Position numbers and translations under genes: made by a program
Notes under the pieces: model-generated
What the model was told of the DNA's origin: nothing
What the model saw: only the letters and a program-made list of their open reading frames with translations
The model's database searches: none
Assembly (NCBI GenBank): GCA_902470695.1
Contig: CABRHH010000013.1
Location: 6,242-70,241, forward strand
Direction of reading: 5' to 3'
DNA: 64,000 bases
DNA from: an uncultured Collinsella sp.
GTDB lineage: Bacteria; Actinomycetota; Coriobacteriia; Coriobacteriales; Coriobacteriaceae
Shown here: piece after piece, positions 1 through 8,900 of the stretch
Layout: the number at the start of each line of letters is the position of its first letter
Numbering within the stretch: the stretch's first letter is position 1

Positions 1-148
1 TGATCAGAAGAAAGGTATTTTTGATTAGCTGGGAGTGAGGCTTGCTGGCGGTCTTTTTGGTTTTACGAACGGATCATTTGTCTCACCGCTGGCTCAACTC
101 GCGAGGAGCCGAGCGTGCGGTTCTGTACCGATAGGACGGAGATTCGTA

Positions 149-841
149 ATGGCATTTTGTGAAAGCTGCGGGCATGAATTGAGCTCGGGCGCTAAGTTTT
201 GCTCTGCGTGCGGGACCGCCGTCGGTCCCACCACTTTATCCTGTGACGGAAATGGACGGGCGCTTTATAAATGCCCGCAATGCGGCGAGGTGTTAGACGC
301 ATTTGTTGCAAAGTGTCCTTCTTGTGGGTATGAGCTAAGGGGGTCTCAGACGCTCAGCAGGGTGAGGGAGCTTGAGGATGCCTTGGGGGGCATGGAGTCC
401 TCGGAGAAGCGTGCGGAGCTGATTCGTAGTTTTTATATTCCGAATACAAAGGAAGACATCTATGAGTTCTTTATTCTCGCCACTTCAAACCTCAAGGCGG
501 GCGGTGGTGATGATGCTGCTTGGAGGGCCAAGTTGGAGCAGGCAATGCAAAAGGCTGAGCTTGTCTTTGGCGAGGGGGATGAACTCGAGAAGATAAACAA
601 GATCTATAAAAGAGTAGCGAATGAGCAAAGAAGGCACAATGGCCTTTTGTCAAAAGTCGGGAGCATCTTGTCGGCCTCAAAGATGATGCAAAGACTAACT
701 GCTTGCATTGTGTTAATCGTGCTTGGCGTTTCCATAATCGTTGCTGGATCTGTGACCGAGGAGTATCTGCTATGGATGATTGGAATGTTTCCAATCATCG
801 GGGGTTTGTCGTTTGTAATGAATAATGATGGCGATAACTAG
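149..841 (+). CDS. double zinc-ribbon membrane protein
   Basis: The protein has 230 residues. Two four-cysteine zinc ribbons sit at the N-terminus (CESCG...CSACG near residues 4-22, and CPQCG...CPSCG near 45-62). A charged, helical middle follows. Two hydrophobic segments near the C-terminus (about 190-225) probably anchor it in the membrane with the ribbons in the cytoplasm. The ATG at 149 is preferred over an upstream in-frame start because AGGACGGAG lies 7-8 bases ahead and the first ribbon starts at once. It is 50 bp upstream of the SPFH/GYF gene in the same direction, so the two are probably co-transcribed. Zinc ribbons of this type often mediate protein or nucleic-acid contacts; the specific role is unknown. 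Confidence 0.75.
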   Translation: MAFCESCGHELSSGAKFCSACGTAVGPTTLSCDGNGRALYKCPQCGEVLDAFVAKCPSCGYELRGSQTLSRVRELEDALGGMESSEKRAELIRSFYIPNTKEDIYEFFILATSNLKAGGGDDAAWRAKLEQAMQKAELVFGEGDELEKINKIYKRVANEQRRHNGLLSKVGSILSASKMMQRLTACIVLIVLGVSIIVAGSVTEEYLLWMIGMFPIIGGLSFVMNNDGDN

Positions 842-891
842 CGGATAATGAAGCTCAAATCAGGTTCCGATGTTCTTGAATAAGGTGTGAG

Positions 892-2286
892 ATGGGATTG
901 CTAGAAAGAGCCGGCGGCTTCATGGACGAAATCCGCTGTGATGAGACCGAATACCTGATCTGGAAATGGCGCCCACGCGGCTCCAGAAAGGGTGCCAACG
1001 CGCGTGAGAACGCCATCCGTTGGGGCTCGTCCCTCCGTGTGCGCGACGGGTCCGTTGCCGTGTTCGTCTACAACAAGAAGGATGGCTCGTATCAGGACTT
1101 CATCGAGGGGCCGTGCGACCAGATCCTCAAGACGGCGAATCTCCCGGTGCTCGCCAACATAGTCGGTCTTGCCTATGATGGGGGCACGCCCTTCCAGGCC
1201 GAGGTGTATTTCATCAACCTGGCGGAGGTCGTTCAAATCCGGTTCGGCATTCCGTACTTCGATGTGTTCGACCCGCGCTTCCCCGATTTTGGTGTCCCGT
1301 TCGCCGTTCGTGGCACGCTTACGTTCCACATCAAGGATTATCGTCAGTTCATCAAGTTGCACCGTTTGGACGAGTTCGACGTGGATTCATTCAAGCAGCA
1401 GGTCAAAGATGCCATCGTGCGTTACGTGAAAGACGCCGTTACCAATGCGCCTGCCGATTCGAACATTCCCGTTATCCAGCTTGAGCGCGCGTTTGTCAAA
1501 ATACACGATCAGATTGAGCCGCAGATTGGCGCGCGGCTCGACGAAAAGTTCGGGGTTGAAGTTTCCGGTTTTGACATCTCGGCAATTGAGCCCGATAAGT
1601 CTAGCGACGGATATCGCCAGCTTATAGCCGTCACGCGCGACGTCGAGGCTCGAACGGTTCAGGCTCAAACCGAGGCGAGCATTAAGGATGTCCACGATAA
1701 GCAGCGCATCAATGTTGAGAACCTCGAAGAGGCCCTCCGCATTCAGCGCGAGGAAACCCAGCGCGCACAGCGCATGGCAACCGAAACGGCGAATATCGGT
1801 GTGGTTCAGCTCCAGAAGCAGGCTGAGGTCGGTGTTGCCGGCGCGAACGCGCTTGGACAGTTGGGTGTGAATGGCGCGACGGAAATCGGCAGTCCCAGCG
1901 GCAGCGGCGAGGGCACCGGTTGGTTCGACCCCACTGCGATGATGGCCGGCATGGCGGTTGGCGGTGCCGTTGGACAGAATATTGCTGGCATGATGAACGG
2001 CATGATGGGCGGGCTGTCTGGTCAGGCGTCTGTTGCCGGCGCACCTGCCCCGCCTCCCGTGCCGCAGGCATGCTATTACATCGCTGCCGGTGGTGCGGCA
2101 ACGGGTCCATTTGGTGTGCCTGCGCTTGCTCAGATGGTTGCGACCGGTCAGCTTGTGCGCGAGAGCCTGGTCTGGAAGCCGGGCATGGCCGAATGGCGGC
2201 CGGCGGGCGGACTTTCCGATCTTGCGGTACTGTTTTCCGGAGGCGCACCTATGCCGGGTATGCCGCCCGTTCCTCCGTCAAAGTGA
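892..2286 (+). CDS. SPFH-domain/GYF_2 protein (YdjI, virion-core-like family)
   Basis: The protein has 464 residues. The N-terminal two-thirds resembles the SPFH (stomatin/prohibitin-like) proteins annotated as virion core protein or YdjI: a beta-rich start with WKWRPRG, then an SPFH core, then a helical coiled-coil (about 245-315) rich in Arg, Glu and Gln. A Gly/Ala/Met-rich linker (about 320-385) leads to a C-terminal GYF_2 domain (YYIAAGGAATGPFG, with W at about 428 and 435), which in this family binds proline-rich peptides. An AAGGTG ribosome site precedes the ATG. Relatives form membrane-associated oligomers and often sit beside zinc-ribbon or PspA-like genes, as here. A membrane-stress role is inference. 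The family call is firm, the function is not. Confidence 0.8.
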   Translation: MGLLERAGGFMDEIRCDETEYLIWKWRPRGSRKGANARENAIRWGSSLRVRDGSVAVFVYNKKDGSYQDFIEGPCDQILKTANLPVLANIVGLAYDGGTPFQAEVYFINLAEVVQIRFGIPYFDVFDPRFPDFGVPFAVRGTLTFHIKDYRQFIKLHRLDEFDVDSFKQQVKDAIVRYVKDAVTNAPADSNIPVIQLERAFVKIHDQIEPQIGARLDEKFGVEVSGFDISAIEPDKSSDGYRQLIAVTRDVEARTVQAQTEASIKDVHDKQRINVENLEEALRIQREETQRAQRMATETANIGVVQLQKQAEVGVAGANALGQLGVNGATEIGSPSGSGEGTGWFDPTAMMAGMAVGGAVGQNIAGMMNGMMGGLSGQASVAGAPAPPPVPQACYYIAAGGAATGPFGVPALAQMVATGQLVRESLVWKPGMAEWRPAGGLSDLAVLFSGGAPMPGMPPVPPSK

Positions 2287-2406
2287 GGGAAAGGTCACCG
2301 ATGGCGGGCGACTTGCACTCAGCTGAGTGTTTGGCTGAGCTGAGGGCGAGCTTGAAGACCGTGACGCGACCGGCTGCCTGCCCTCGCGTTACGGCTTTCT
2401 TTCTAT

Positions 2407-2456
2407 TCACATCTATTCACGCGATGACTAGAATGAATAGATATGAATAGATGTGA
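2407..2456. promoter_or_regulatory. 13-bp inverted repeat, probable operator of the next gene
   Basis: TCACATCTATTCA (2407-2419) is repeated exactly in inverse orientation (2444-2456). Extra GAATAGAT half-copies lie inside, giving four related half-sites in 55 bp. The right arm ends 16 bp before the ATG of the AlbA_2/winged-helix gene. A DNA-binding protein bound here would cover its promoter or ribosome site. The encoded protein has a C-terminal winged helix, so autoregulation is the simplest reading. Confidence 0.6.
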
Positions 2457-2472
2457 CTAGAAAGAGGATCCG

Positions 2473-3765
2473 ATGGACGTGCGAGAGAGCGAGCGTGTCG
2501 AGTTCAAGCGTGAGATGAATGCTGGCGCGATTAAGGCGGTCGTGGCGTTTGCCAATACAGGTGGAGGTACGCTATACGTTGGCGTTGATGATGATGGCGA
2601 ACCGGCGGGCATTGCCGACATCGATGTAGAGCTGACTCGAGTGACAAGCGTTCTGAGAGACTCGGTCAAGCCTGACATCCTCATGATGCTTTCCATCGTG
2701 CCTGAACAGATTGATGGCAAGGATGTTATCGCTGTCCATGTTGGAAGGGGCGTCAAGCGTCCATACTACCTTGCGTCGAAGGGGCCTCGTCCTGAGGGTG
2801 TGTATATCCGCTCGGGCGCAGCGAGCGTCCCCGCAAGCGATTCCGCCATCCTGCGCATGATCCAGGAGTGCGATGGGGACGCGTTCGAAGCCCGCCTTTC
2901 GATGAACCAGGACCTTACTTTCGAATACGCGCGGGAAGAGTTTACAAAGCGGGGTCTTTCCCTCGGGTCCGGCGAGATGAGAACGTTGGGGATGGCCGAT
3001 TCCGCGGGGCGGTTCACAAACCTCGCACTCCTGCTGTCGGACCAATGCCCCCAAACGATAAAGGCGGCTGCGTTTTCAGACGACGAGCGAAGCGTTTTTA
3101 CCGAGCGATATGAATTTGATGGGTCCATTCTAAAGCAGCTTAACGATTCCTATTTATTCCTCGAGAACCACAACCATTATCGCACGGAGTTTTCAGGGCT
3201 CGAGCGTGTCGATCACTATGACTATCCTGCGGTTGCGCTTCGCGAGGCCCTTGTGAACTCGGTCGCTCACCGAGAGTATGCCCTCTCCGGGCCAACGCTC
3301 GTCTCTGCCATGCCGTCCTCGGTGGAGATTGTGTCGCTCGGTGGGCTGCCGACGGGTATCGAATACGAGGATCTTTCTGCGCGCATTTCCATGCCGCGCA
3401 ATCGCGCCCTTGCCAATGTCCTGTTCCGTCTTGAGCTCATTGAGGCATATGGGACCGGCATCGGGCGCATGCGAACGAGCTACGGGAATGGCGGGCTCCT
3501 CCCAGAGATATCGGTGACGGCCAATACGTTCTCGGTGACGCTTCCCAACAGGAATGTTGTCGAGGTGTGGGCCCCTTCGGCTGCCGCACGCTTGCTGGAA
3601 GAGGCGGTCGATGCGCTTTCGAGCGGCGCCCGCACACGAGCGGAGGTGCAGGTGGCCCTTGGCGTCTCCCAGCCGACGGCGAGCCGGGTTCTGTCTGAGC
3701 TTGTGCACGAGGGCCGCGTTCTGAAGGTCGGATCTGGCAGGGGAACACGGTACCGCTTGGCCTAG
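2473..3765 (+). CDS. AlbA_2/Schlafen-like ATP-binding transcriptional regulator (RecG-like COG2865 type)
   Basis: The protein has 430 residues. The N-terminal AlbA_2 (Schlafen AAA_4) domain is seen in ESERVEFKREM and FANTGGGTLYVGVDDDG (about 5-40). A GHKL-like HATPase_c_4 segment follows, with ALREALVNSVAHREY near 258-272 and the glycine turn AYGTGIGRMR near 328-337. The C-terminus (about 375-430) is a winged helix (VQVALGVSQPTASRVLSEL) with an RGTRYRL end. AGAGGATCCG precedes the ATG. Proteins of this family are often annotated as putative transcriptional regulators or ATP-dependent DNA helicase-like; no helicase motifs are present. It converges on a second family member at 3930-5441. The palindromic operator upstream suggests self-control. 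Confidence 0.8.
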   Translation: MDVRESERVEFKREMNAGAIKAVVAFANTGGGTLYVGVDDDGEPAGIADIDVELTRVTSVLRDSVKPDILMMLSIVPEQIDGKDVIAVHVGRGVKRPYYLASKGPRPEGVYIRSGAASVPASDSAILRMIQECDGDAFEARLSMNQDLTFEYAREEFTKRGLSLGSGEMRTLGMADSAGRFTNLALLLSDQCPQTIKAAAFSDDERSVFTERYEFDGSILKQLNDSYLFLENHNHYRTEFSGLERVDHYDYPAVALREALVNSVAHREYALSGPTLVSAMPSSVEIVSLGGLPTGIEYEDLSARISMPRNRALANVLFRLELIEAYGTGIGRMRTSYGNGGLLPEISVTANTFSVTLPNRNVVEVWAPSAAARLLEEAVDALSSGARTRAEVQVALGVSQPTASRVLSELVHEGRVLKVGSGRGTRYRLA

Positions 3766-3929
3766 TAGCCGTCGGTCGCTCTGGATGCGGGCGCGTGGCT
3801 GCGGTCGGCCTGTGGCCGGGTGCGAACGGCTGCAGCTGAGCCGTTGCGCCAAACGTGACGGCGCTGGCTGCAGAGGGTCGCGGCCAGCGCCGCGGGCGCC
3901 ACCCCTGCCCGCCTAAACGCACCCCGCGG

Positions 3930-5441
3930 CTAGCACGCCCTTCGGTACGCCCGTTTCCTGCTGCTCGTCGGCGCCGTGGGGACAACCTCTCCAGCGGCAA
4001 TGAGCTTTCGCAGGCGGTTGCGCACCTGGTTTTTATTGAGACCGGTTCGCTCCTGCAGTTCGCTGACATTCATCTCGCCGTATTTGGCAAGCATGCCGGC
4101 AATCGCTTGCTCTCCAACACGGCTCCGCTTCTGCGCCGCACCCTCCTCGTCGCCGCGCTTGTCATCGAGGGTGCCGGGATCCTCGCTCGGTCTGAACAAA
4201 ATGACGCTAAACTGGTCGATGCCGGGGCAGAACAGCGGCTCCTTGAGCCCCCGCGCCCGACATGCCTGGATCATCATGGGGATGCCCGACCCATTGCCTT
4301 CGGCCGGCGAGCCGGCTTCCAGCGGAAGAGGAACGAGCGCCATGAGCCGCATGAGTGTGCTGTTGCGGCAGCACGATATGCCGCTTGTGAGCGACTGTCT
4401 GCGCATGCTCCCGTACAGCCCGCCCGGGTTCCTAATTTCAATGCGGTCGGCAAAAACATCGACGCTGACCGCCTGCCCGTCAAAGCGCGGGTTGTAATCG
4501 CGGTGGATGAGGGCGTTGGCGACCGCCTCGCGCAGAACTACTTCGGGAATCTCAAGTTCATTGACGCGACCGATGCCCACCACAATGGACCTTGTCTTGA
4601 GGTTGCGTTTAATCGCCCGCACGGCATCGGCAATCATCTCGCCGATGGTACCCTCGCAAAGTGAGCGGTCCTCAAAGCGGATGGGCCCCGCGCCGCCTTT
4701 GCTTGTGCCGGGGTGGACCGCAACGTCGACCATCAGGCGCGGGAAAAACTGCTGTGGGTACGTTCCTGCCGCCAGAAGCCCTGCGCGAGTGACGCTGCCA
4801 TTGCTGTCAATGAAGTTGAGTCGCTTCATTTTATCCAGATGCGTGTTCGCCCCCATGAGGGCCCGAGGGGTCTGCATGAGCGCTCGTTCAAAGGTTGATG
4901 CGAGGAGCGATTCGTCGAGATCGTCGATGCGGGCATCGAGCACCGGCGTTCTATCGTAGCTTTCGAATAGCGCCGCCGAGGAAAGGGAGAGGGTCTCGCT
5001 TGCGCTGAGCACGATGTCTTGGTCGTCGCAGCGCTTGTAACTCCCTGCCTGCACGCCTCTGCTCTTGATGTAACAAGGCTTGGAGCTCGCGGGGAGCTCT
5101 TCGAGAGATATTGCGAGGAGCGTTGAGCTGTTATATGCAACGCGATCGATGTCGTATTGGGGCGGGTTGGCCACCTTGCCGTCGCCGTTGCGGTCGTTGA
5201 TGCCGGCGATAAACTGATCGCATACGCGCTCAATGGCGAAATCCTCGACGGGGATGAATCCGCGCCGCTCGCTTAAACCCAGGATGATGAGTCCGCCATG
5301 CGTGTTCGCAAATGCGCTGACGGTCTCCCAGATGTCTTTTGAGAGGGAAGATTGGCACTCCTTGACCTCCACGCTTGCGTCATCGGTCCCCTGCATGCGA
5401 AGACGGTCAATGATAGAGCTGATGCGTTCCTCGGATATCAT
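3930..5441 (-). CDS. AlbA_2/HATPase_c_4 winged-helix regulator, second copy of the family
   Basis: The protein has 503 residues from the ATG at 5441. That start is chosen because an AGGAGG site lies a few bases upstream; an open extension to 5492 lacks such a site and runs into the repeat operator. The AlbA_2 domain shows EVKECQSSL and FANTHGGLIILGLSE (about 25-65). HATPase_c_4 shows LREAVANALIHRDYNP (about 305-320) and a GNGSGIPMM turn. The C-terminal winged helix carries LQERTGLNKNQVRNRLRKL. It is only distantly similar to the 2473 gene and converges with it across a 164-bp gap. It is divergent from the AAA ATPase at 5782. Probable autoregulated DNA-binding protein; the ligand is unknown. 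Confidence 0.8.
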   Translation of the reverse strand: MISEERISSIIDRLRMQGTDDASVEVKECQSSLSKDIWETVSAFANTHGGLIILGLSERRGFIPVEDFAIERVCDQFIAGINDRNGDGKVANPPQYDIDRVAYNSSTLLAISLEELPASSKPCYIKSRGVQAGSYKRCDDQDIVLSASETLSLSSAALFESYDRTPVLDARIDDLDESLLASTFERALMQTPRALMGANTHLDKMKRLNFIDSNGSVTRAGLLAAGTYPQQFFPRLMVDVAVHPGTSKGGAGPIRFEDRSLCEGTIGEMIADAVRAIKRNLKTRSIVVGIGRVNELEIPEVVLREAVANALIHRDYNPRFDGQAVSVDVFADRIEIRNPGGLYGSMRRQSLTSGISCCRNSTLMRLMALVPLPLEAGSPAEGNGSGIPMMIQACRARGLKEPLFCPGIDQFSVILFRPSEDPGTLDDKRGDEEGAAQKRSRVGEQAIAGMLAKYGEMNVSELQERTGLNKNQVRNRLRKLIAAGEVVPTAPTSSRKRAYRRAC

Positions 5442-5781
5442 GCCTGCCTCCTCAGTTGCGTCGTCAGTTACAGTATACGTGTTCATGATCAATTGTAACT
5501 GAGCAATATAACTGATGACTGAGAAATGTAACTGATAACTGAGTGATGTAACTGATGACGGGAAAACGCACCCGATGCTGTCGGGGGCAAAACGGAGTGG
5601 CCGGCGGCATCTGCCCTGCCTTTGCAGTGTCGCAAGGGAGCCGGAGCTCCTCCCGGCAGCGCGTCAGCCTCTCCGGCGCAATATAAAAATACTTCCAATA
5701 TCTTTAATATTTCCGATATCTTGGACGTTCTCGCAGGTATAAGCTATAAAAGATCGAGTTCACAGAAGAGGTGCAATCAAG
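5442..5781. promoter_or_regulatory. divergent intergenic region with two different repeat operators
   Basis: This 340-bp gap has no gene. Near the minus-strand start are four direct copies of T(G/A)TAACTGA (5494-5502, 5507-5515, 5527-5535, 5547-5555) and one inverted copy (5464-5472). Near the plus-strand AAA gene is a different pair, TTCC(A/G)ATATCTT at 5693-5704 and 5711-5722, with an 18-bp period. The local sequence there is AT-rich, unlike its surroundings. Each set probably serves the gene it adjoins, whose product carries a winged helix. Confidence 0.55.
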
Positions 5782-6903
5782 ATGACGCATGTCAATCCGT
5801 TTAAACCGTCCGCCGGTGTTGAACCTCCGGTTCTTATTGGCCGCAATGACGTTCTATATGATTTCGAGGAATCGCTCATCAGCGGGGTCGGCGCGCCCGG
5901 CCGCCTCATGCGCATCACCGGTCCGCGGGGATCGGGGAAGACCGTGCTCCTCAACGAGCTCGGGGACGTTGCGCGCAAGCACGGTTGGCGCGTTGTCGAC
6001 GAGACCGTTCAGCCGAACTGGGTCGAAAGCTTGTGTCGTCGCCTGGTCGTCAACGGCGAGCTCGATCTTGCTGCCGAGCTCGACTTGGGCTTCGTGCGCG
6101 CGTCCGCGAAAAAGGTGGCTGCGGAAGAGGCGCTCGATATACGCGAGAGCCTGGATATCGTTGTGTCCAAGCTGACTCATGCCGGAAAGGGTCTCCTGGT
6201 CACCGTCGATGAGGTGCAGAATGCAAGCCTGGAGGACATCACACGAATCGCGGCGGCGGTTCAGCATCTCATGCGCGAGAAGAAGAACATCGCGTTCGCG
6301 TTCGCCGGAATCGCCTCTGGCGTGAACAGCCTCTTGTCGGAAGACGGTCCGACGTTTCTTCGCCGCGCCTATCACGAAGAGCTCGACGCGCTGCCCTTGG
6401 ATGAGGTAGCCCTGTCTCTGGCGGAAACCATCCGGAGAAGCGGGTTCGAGATGGCTGATGACCTGGTGAGGACCGCTTCTGACGCAACTGGGGGCTACGC
6501 CTACCTCGTTCAGCTTGTCGGGTATCACATTTGGCGCGCCGCAAAGATGCGTGGCGGCGAAGCGGTGGTGGACGAGGAAGATGTGGCCGTCGGTGTTGCC
6601 CGCGCAAAGGCGGATTACGAGCGCTCCGTGATCGAGACAGCGATTGCGGGGATTTCCCTGAGGGCGATGCAGTATCTGCTTGCGATGGCAGAGGACGACG
6701 CGGTGTCCTCGACCGCCGAGCTTGCCGGTCGCCTGGGCATCGCGGCGAGCTCGTTGAGCAGCGTGCGCCTGCAGCTGATCGAGCGGCAGGTCATTGAGCC
6801 GACGGCGTATGGGTTTGTGGCCTTTTCGATGCCGTACACCGCCGATTATCTGCGTCGCAACCGCGCGCAGCTGCTCGCCAGATACGGCATCGAGGAGGGG
6901 TAG
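5782..6903 (+). CDS. AAA family ATPase with C-terminal winged helix (first paralogue)
   Basis: The protein has 373 residues. It opens with NPFKPSAGVEPPVLIGR, the conserved start of an actinobacterial AAA_16-like ATPase family. Walker A is GPRGSGKTVLLN (about 48-59) and Walker B is LLVTVDEVQ (about 136-144). A sensor-like FAFAG segment and an arginine-rich FLRRAYHEEL follow. The C-terminal 90 residues form a winged helix (STAELAGRLGIAASSLSSVR). AAGAGGTG precedes the ATG. The second copy at 7244-8332 shares the whole architecture, so the two arose by duplication. Related genes occur as solitary, often strain-variable loci. A regulatory or defence function is possible, but nothing in the sequence proves it. 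Confidence 0.78.
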   Translation: MTHVNPFKPSAGVEPPVLIGRNDVLYDFEESLISGVGAPGRLMRITGPRGSGKTVLLNELGDVARKHGWRVVDETVQPNWVESLCRRLVVNGELDLAAELDLGFVRASAKKVAAEEALDIRESLDIVVSKLTHAGKGLLVTVDEVQNASLEDITRIAAAVQHLMREKKNIAFAFAGIASGVNSLLSEDGPTFLRRAYHEELDALPLDEVALSLAETIRRSGFEMADDLVRTASDATGGYAYLVQLVGYHIWRAAKMRGGEAVVDEEDVAVGVARAKADYERSVIETAIAGISLRAMQYLLAMAEDDAVSSTAELAGRLGIAASSLSSVRLQLIERQVIEPTAYGFVAFSMPYTADYLRRNRAQLLARYGIEEG

Positions 6904-7243
6904 CGTCGAGGGCGGTGCCATAGGTGCCTCTGCTGCGAGATGGCCGGTGGGCCCTGGGGCAGGAGTGGCCAACAATAGCTTTACGCCGACTGGTTCGAGC
7001 GGGGCTTCCCCCTCTACGACTACCTCAGGAGGCAATGATGGGCGGCTTTTACGAGACTCCCTGGCGTCCGCGCTGGCATCTGCCTTCTTCAACCCGGTAC
7101 TGGCGGCTTCTGTCGACAACCTGGTATGGGATCCAGGGTCGTTGACATGGCGCTAAAGGACCGAGGGCGCGCAACGATGCGTCTGTTCAACTTGTTAAAC
7201 TTTGCTCAACTTGTTAAACTTCCCATCGAGGGAGGATTTCCCT
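6904..7243. promoter_or_regulatory. gene-free gap with a tandem 16-bp operator-like repeat
   Basis: No convincing gene is seen in this 340-bp gap between the two AAA paralogues. Close to the second gene, TCAACTTGTTAAACTT occurs twice (7187-7202 and 7206-7221) with a 19-bp period. The second copy ends 22 bp before the ATG. The repeats are AT-rich in a GC-rich setting and probably form the operator or promoter of the downstream winged-helix ATPase gene. Confidence 0.5.
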
Positions 7244-8332
7244 ATGCAGCGCATCAATCCGTTTAAACCTACGGCGGGCATGAATCCGCCAGAGCTCATT
7301 GGTCGTGATGAGGCGCTCGACGATTTTGCCGAGGCGCTCGAGAACGGTCCTGGGGCGCCCGATCGCCTTATGCGCATCTCCGGTGTTCGCGGCACGGGGA
7401 AAACCGTATTGCTCAATGCGCTGGGAGACCTTGCGCGCAAGCAAGGCTTTCAGGTGGTTGACGTGGCGTCGAATCCGGGGTTTTGCGATCGTATCCTCAG
7501 TGCGTTCAGGCGTCAAACGGAGTTGCGGAAGCTCTCGCTCGCTCCGCCCGTCATGAGTCTGAGCATCGGTTCGGTTGAGCTGGCGCGCTCAGCGACGCAG
7601 CTCGGTGAGGCCATGTATGGTGCCTCGCGCAACGGCGGCTTGCTCATCACGTTGGATGAGATCCAAGATGCTTCGACTGATGAGATGCGCGAGCTGGGCA
7701 ATGAGATACAGCTGCTCATCCGCCAAGGTGCTAATGTCGCCTTCGCGTTTGCAGGGCTTCCCGCGTCGATTGACGGGGTGGTGGTTGACGAGACGCTCAC
7801 GTTCCTGCAGCGGGCGCGCCACATCGAGCTTACGCGCTTGGAGTACCTTGAGGTTGGGGAGTCGATCGAGGACACGATGGTGCGATCGGGCCGCAACATC
7901 GGATCTGAGGCCGCTGAGATGCTAACGCATGCTGCTTCCGGTTACCCGTTCATGGTGCAGCTGGTGGGTTACTACGCGTGGCAAGCCGCCGCGCGTCGCA
8001 GCGCTGCGGAGGTTTCGGTGGATGATGCGCAGCGAGGAATCGAGAAAGCTCGGGCGAACTTCGACAGCATGGTTATCGCCCCAGCTTTGCGTCGTGTTTC
8101 GGAGCACCAACGCGCCTATCTTGAAGCGCTGGCCGCATGCGGGCAGGGCCCGATTGCAACGGGCACCGTCGCGAAGAAGATGGGCACCGATTCGCGAGCG
8201 GTGGGCTCCTATCGCAAGCGGCTGTTAGATGCAGGTCTGATTGAGTCTCCGCGCTACGGATTTGCCGATTTCGCCATCCCCTATATGCGCGAGTACCTCT
8301 TGGCGAACGGCGCTTCTAACGTGGCATCATAG
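7244..8332 (+). CDS. AAA family ATPase with C-terminal winged helix (second paralogue)
   Basis: The protein has 362 residues from the ATG at 7244, which follows GAGGGAGG by 8 bases; an upstream in-frame ATG at 7202 would begin inside the operator repeat. It starts with MQRINPFKPTAGMNPPELIG, Walker A is GVRGTGKTVLLN, and Walker B is LLITLDEIQDAS. It also has the FAFAG and FLQRARHIEL segments seen in the 5782 copy, and a C-terminal winged helix (VAKKMGTDSRAVGSYRKRL). The two copies align end to end but have diverged clearly and have unrelated operators, suggesting an old duplication with separate regulation. Function unknown; a DNA-binding ATPase is inferred. Confidence 0.78.
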   Translation: MQRINPFKPTAGMNPPELIGRDEALDDFAEALENGPGAPDRLMRISGVRGTGKTVLLNALGDLARKQGFQVVDVASNPGFCDRILSAFRRQTELRKLSLAPPVMSLSIGSVELARSATQLGEAMYGASRNGGLLITLDEIQDASTDEMRELGNEIQLLIRQGANVAFAFAGLPASIDGVVVDETLTFLQRARHIELTRLEYLEVGESIEDTMVRSGRNIGSEAAEMLTHAASGYPFMVQLVGYYAWQAAARRSAAEVSVDDAQRGIEKARANFDSMVIAPALRRVSEHQRAYLEALAACGQGPIATGTVAKKMGTDSRAVGSYRKRLLDAGLIESPRYGFADFAIPYMREYLLANGASNVAS

Positions 8333-8506
8333 CCGTGTGCCGCTGCGGGCGATTCCCCTATTCGCGCGCGTCGGCAACGCGTGCCGCCGGTGCGGCTTCA
8401 TGTCGCGTGCGCACGCGTGTAGCCTTTGATGGTACGATGCCGCCCAGTGGGCCGTGCTCGGGATGACCGAGGACGCTGTTGTAAGGAAACGTGACGGAGG
8501 CGTGCG

Positions 8507-8755
8507 GTGCAGACGCGTAACTATCAGTTTTTCAATCACGCGGCATGCGAGTTCTACCCGTGTCACGACATGCCGGCCGACGAGCTGAACTGCCTGTTCT
8601 GCTTCTGCCCGCTCTACCGCCTGGGTGAGAGGTGCGGGGGCGACCCGACGTTCATCGAGGGGGCGGACGGCGCGCGCATCAAGGATTGCAGCGCCTGCAC
8701 CCTGCCGCATCGTCGCGAGAACTACGACTACATCATGGAACGCCTGTCTTCGTAG
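8507..8755 (+). CDS. cysteine-rich small domain protein
   Basis: The protein has 82 residues from GTG, with GGAGG 6 bases upstream. It matches the cysteine-rich small domain family (PF04071 type): NYQFFNHAACEFYPCH at the start, then LNCLFCFCPLY, then RCGGD and a final DCSACTLPHRRENYD. The eight or so conserved cysteines and the histidines suggest a metal-binding, probably cytoplasmic protein. Members are widespread in anaerobes and sometimes neighbour cobalamin genes; none are present here. The biochemical role is unknown. It stands alone between the ATPase gene and the convergent phosphatase gene. Confidence 0.85.
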   Translation: MQTRNYQFFNHAACEFYPCHDMPADELNCLFCFCPLYRLGERCGGDPTFIEGADGARIKDCSACTLPHRRENYDYIMERLSS

Positions 8756-8900
8756 GGGGCTTGCCGCTAGGGGCGGGCGACGTCGCGCGACGCGGGGCGG
8801 TGCGGCCCTGGGCGGCGGGCGGAGCGAGGCAGTGCGCTCTGGGCGGCGGGTGCAGGGCAGAGCTTCGCAGCCGAAGAACAAGCTGCCGTCAAACCGGTGG

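Noticed and set aside
6904..7156. Possible remnant of a protein-coding gene between the AAA paralogues
   Set aside because: Short protein-like fragments appear in two frames, but no family could be recognised and no ribosome site is present.
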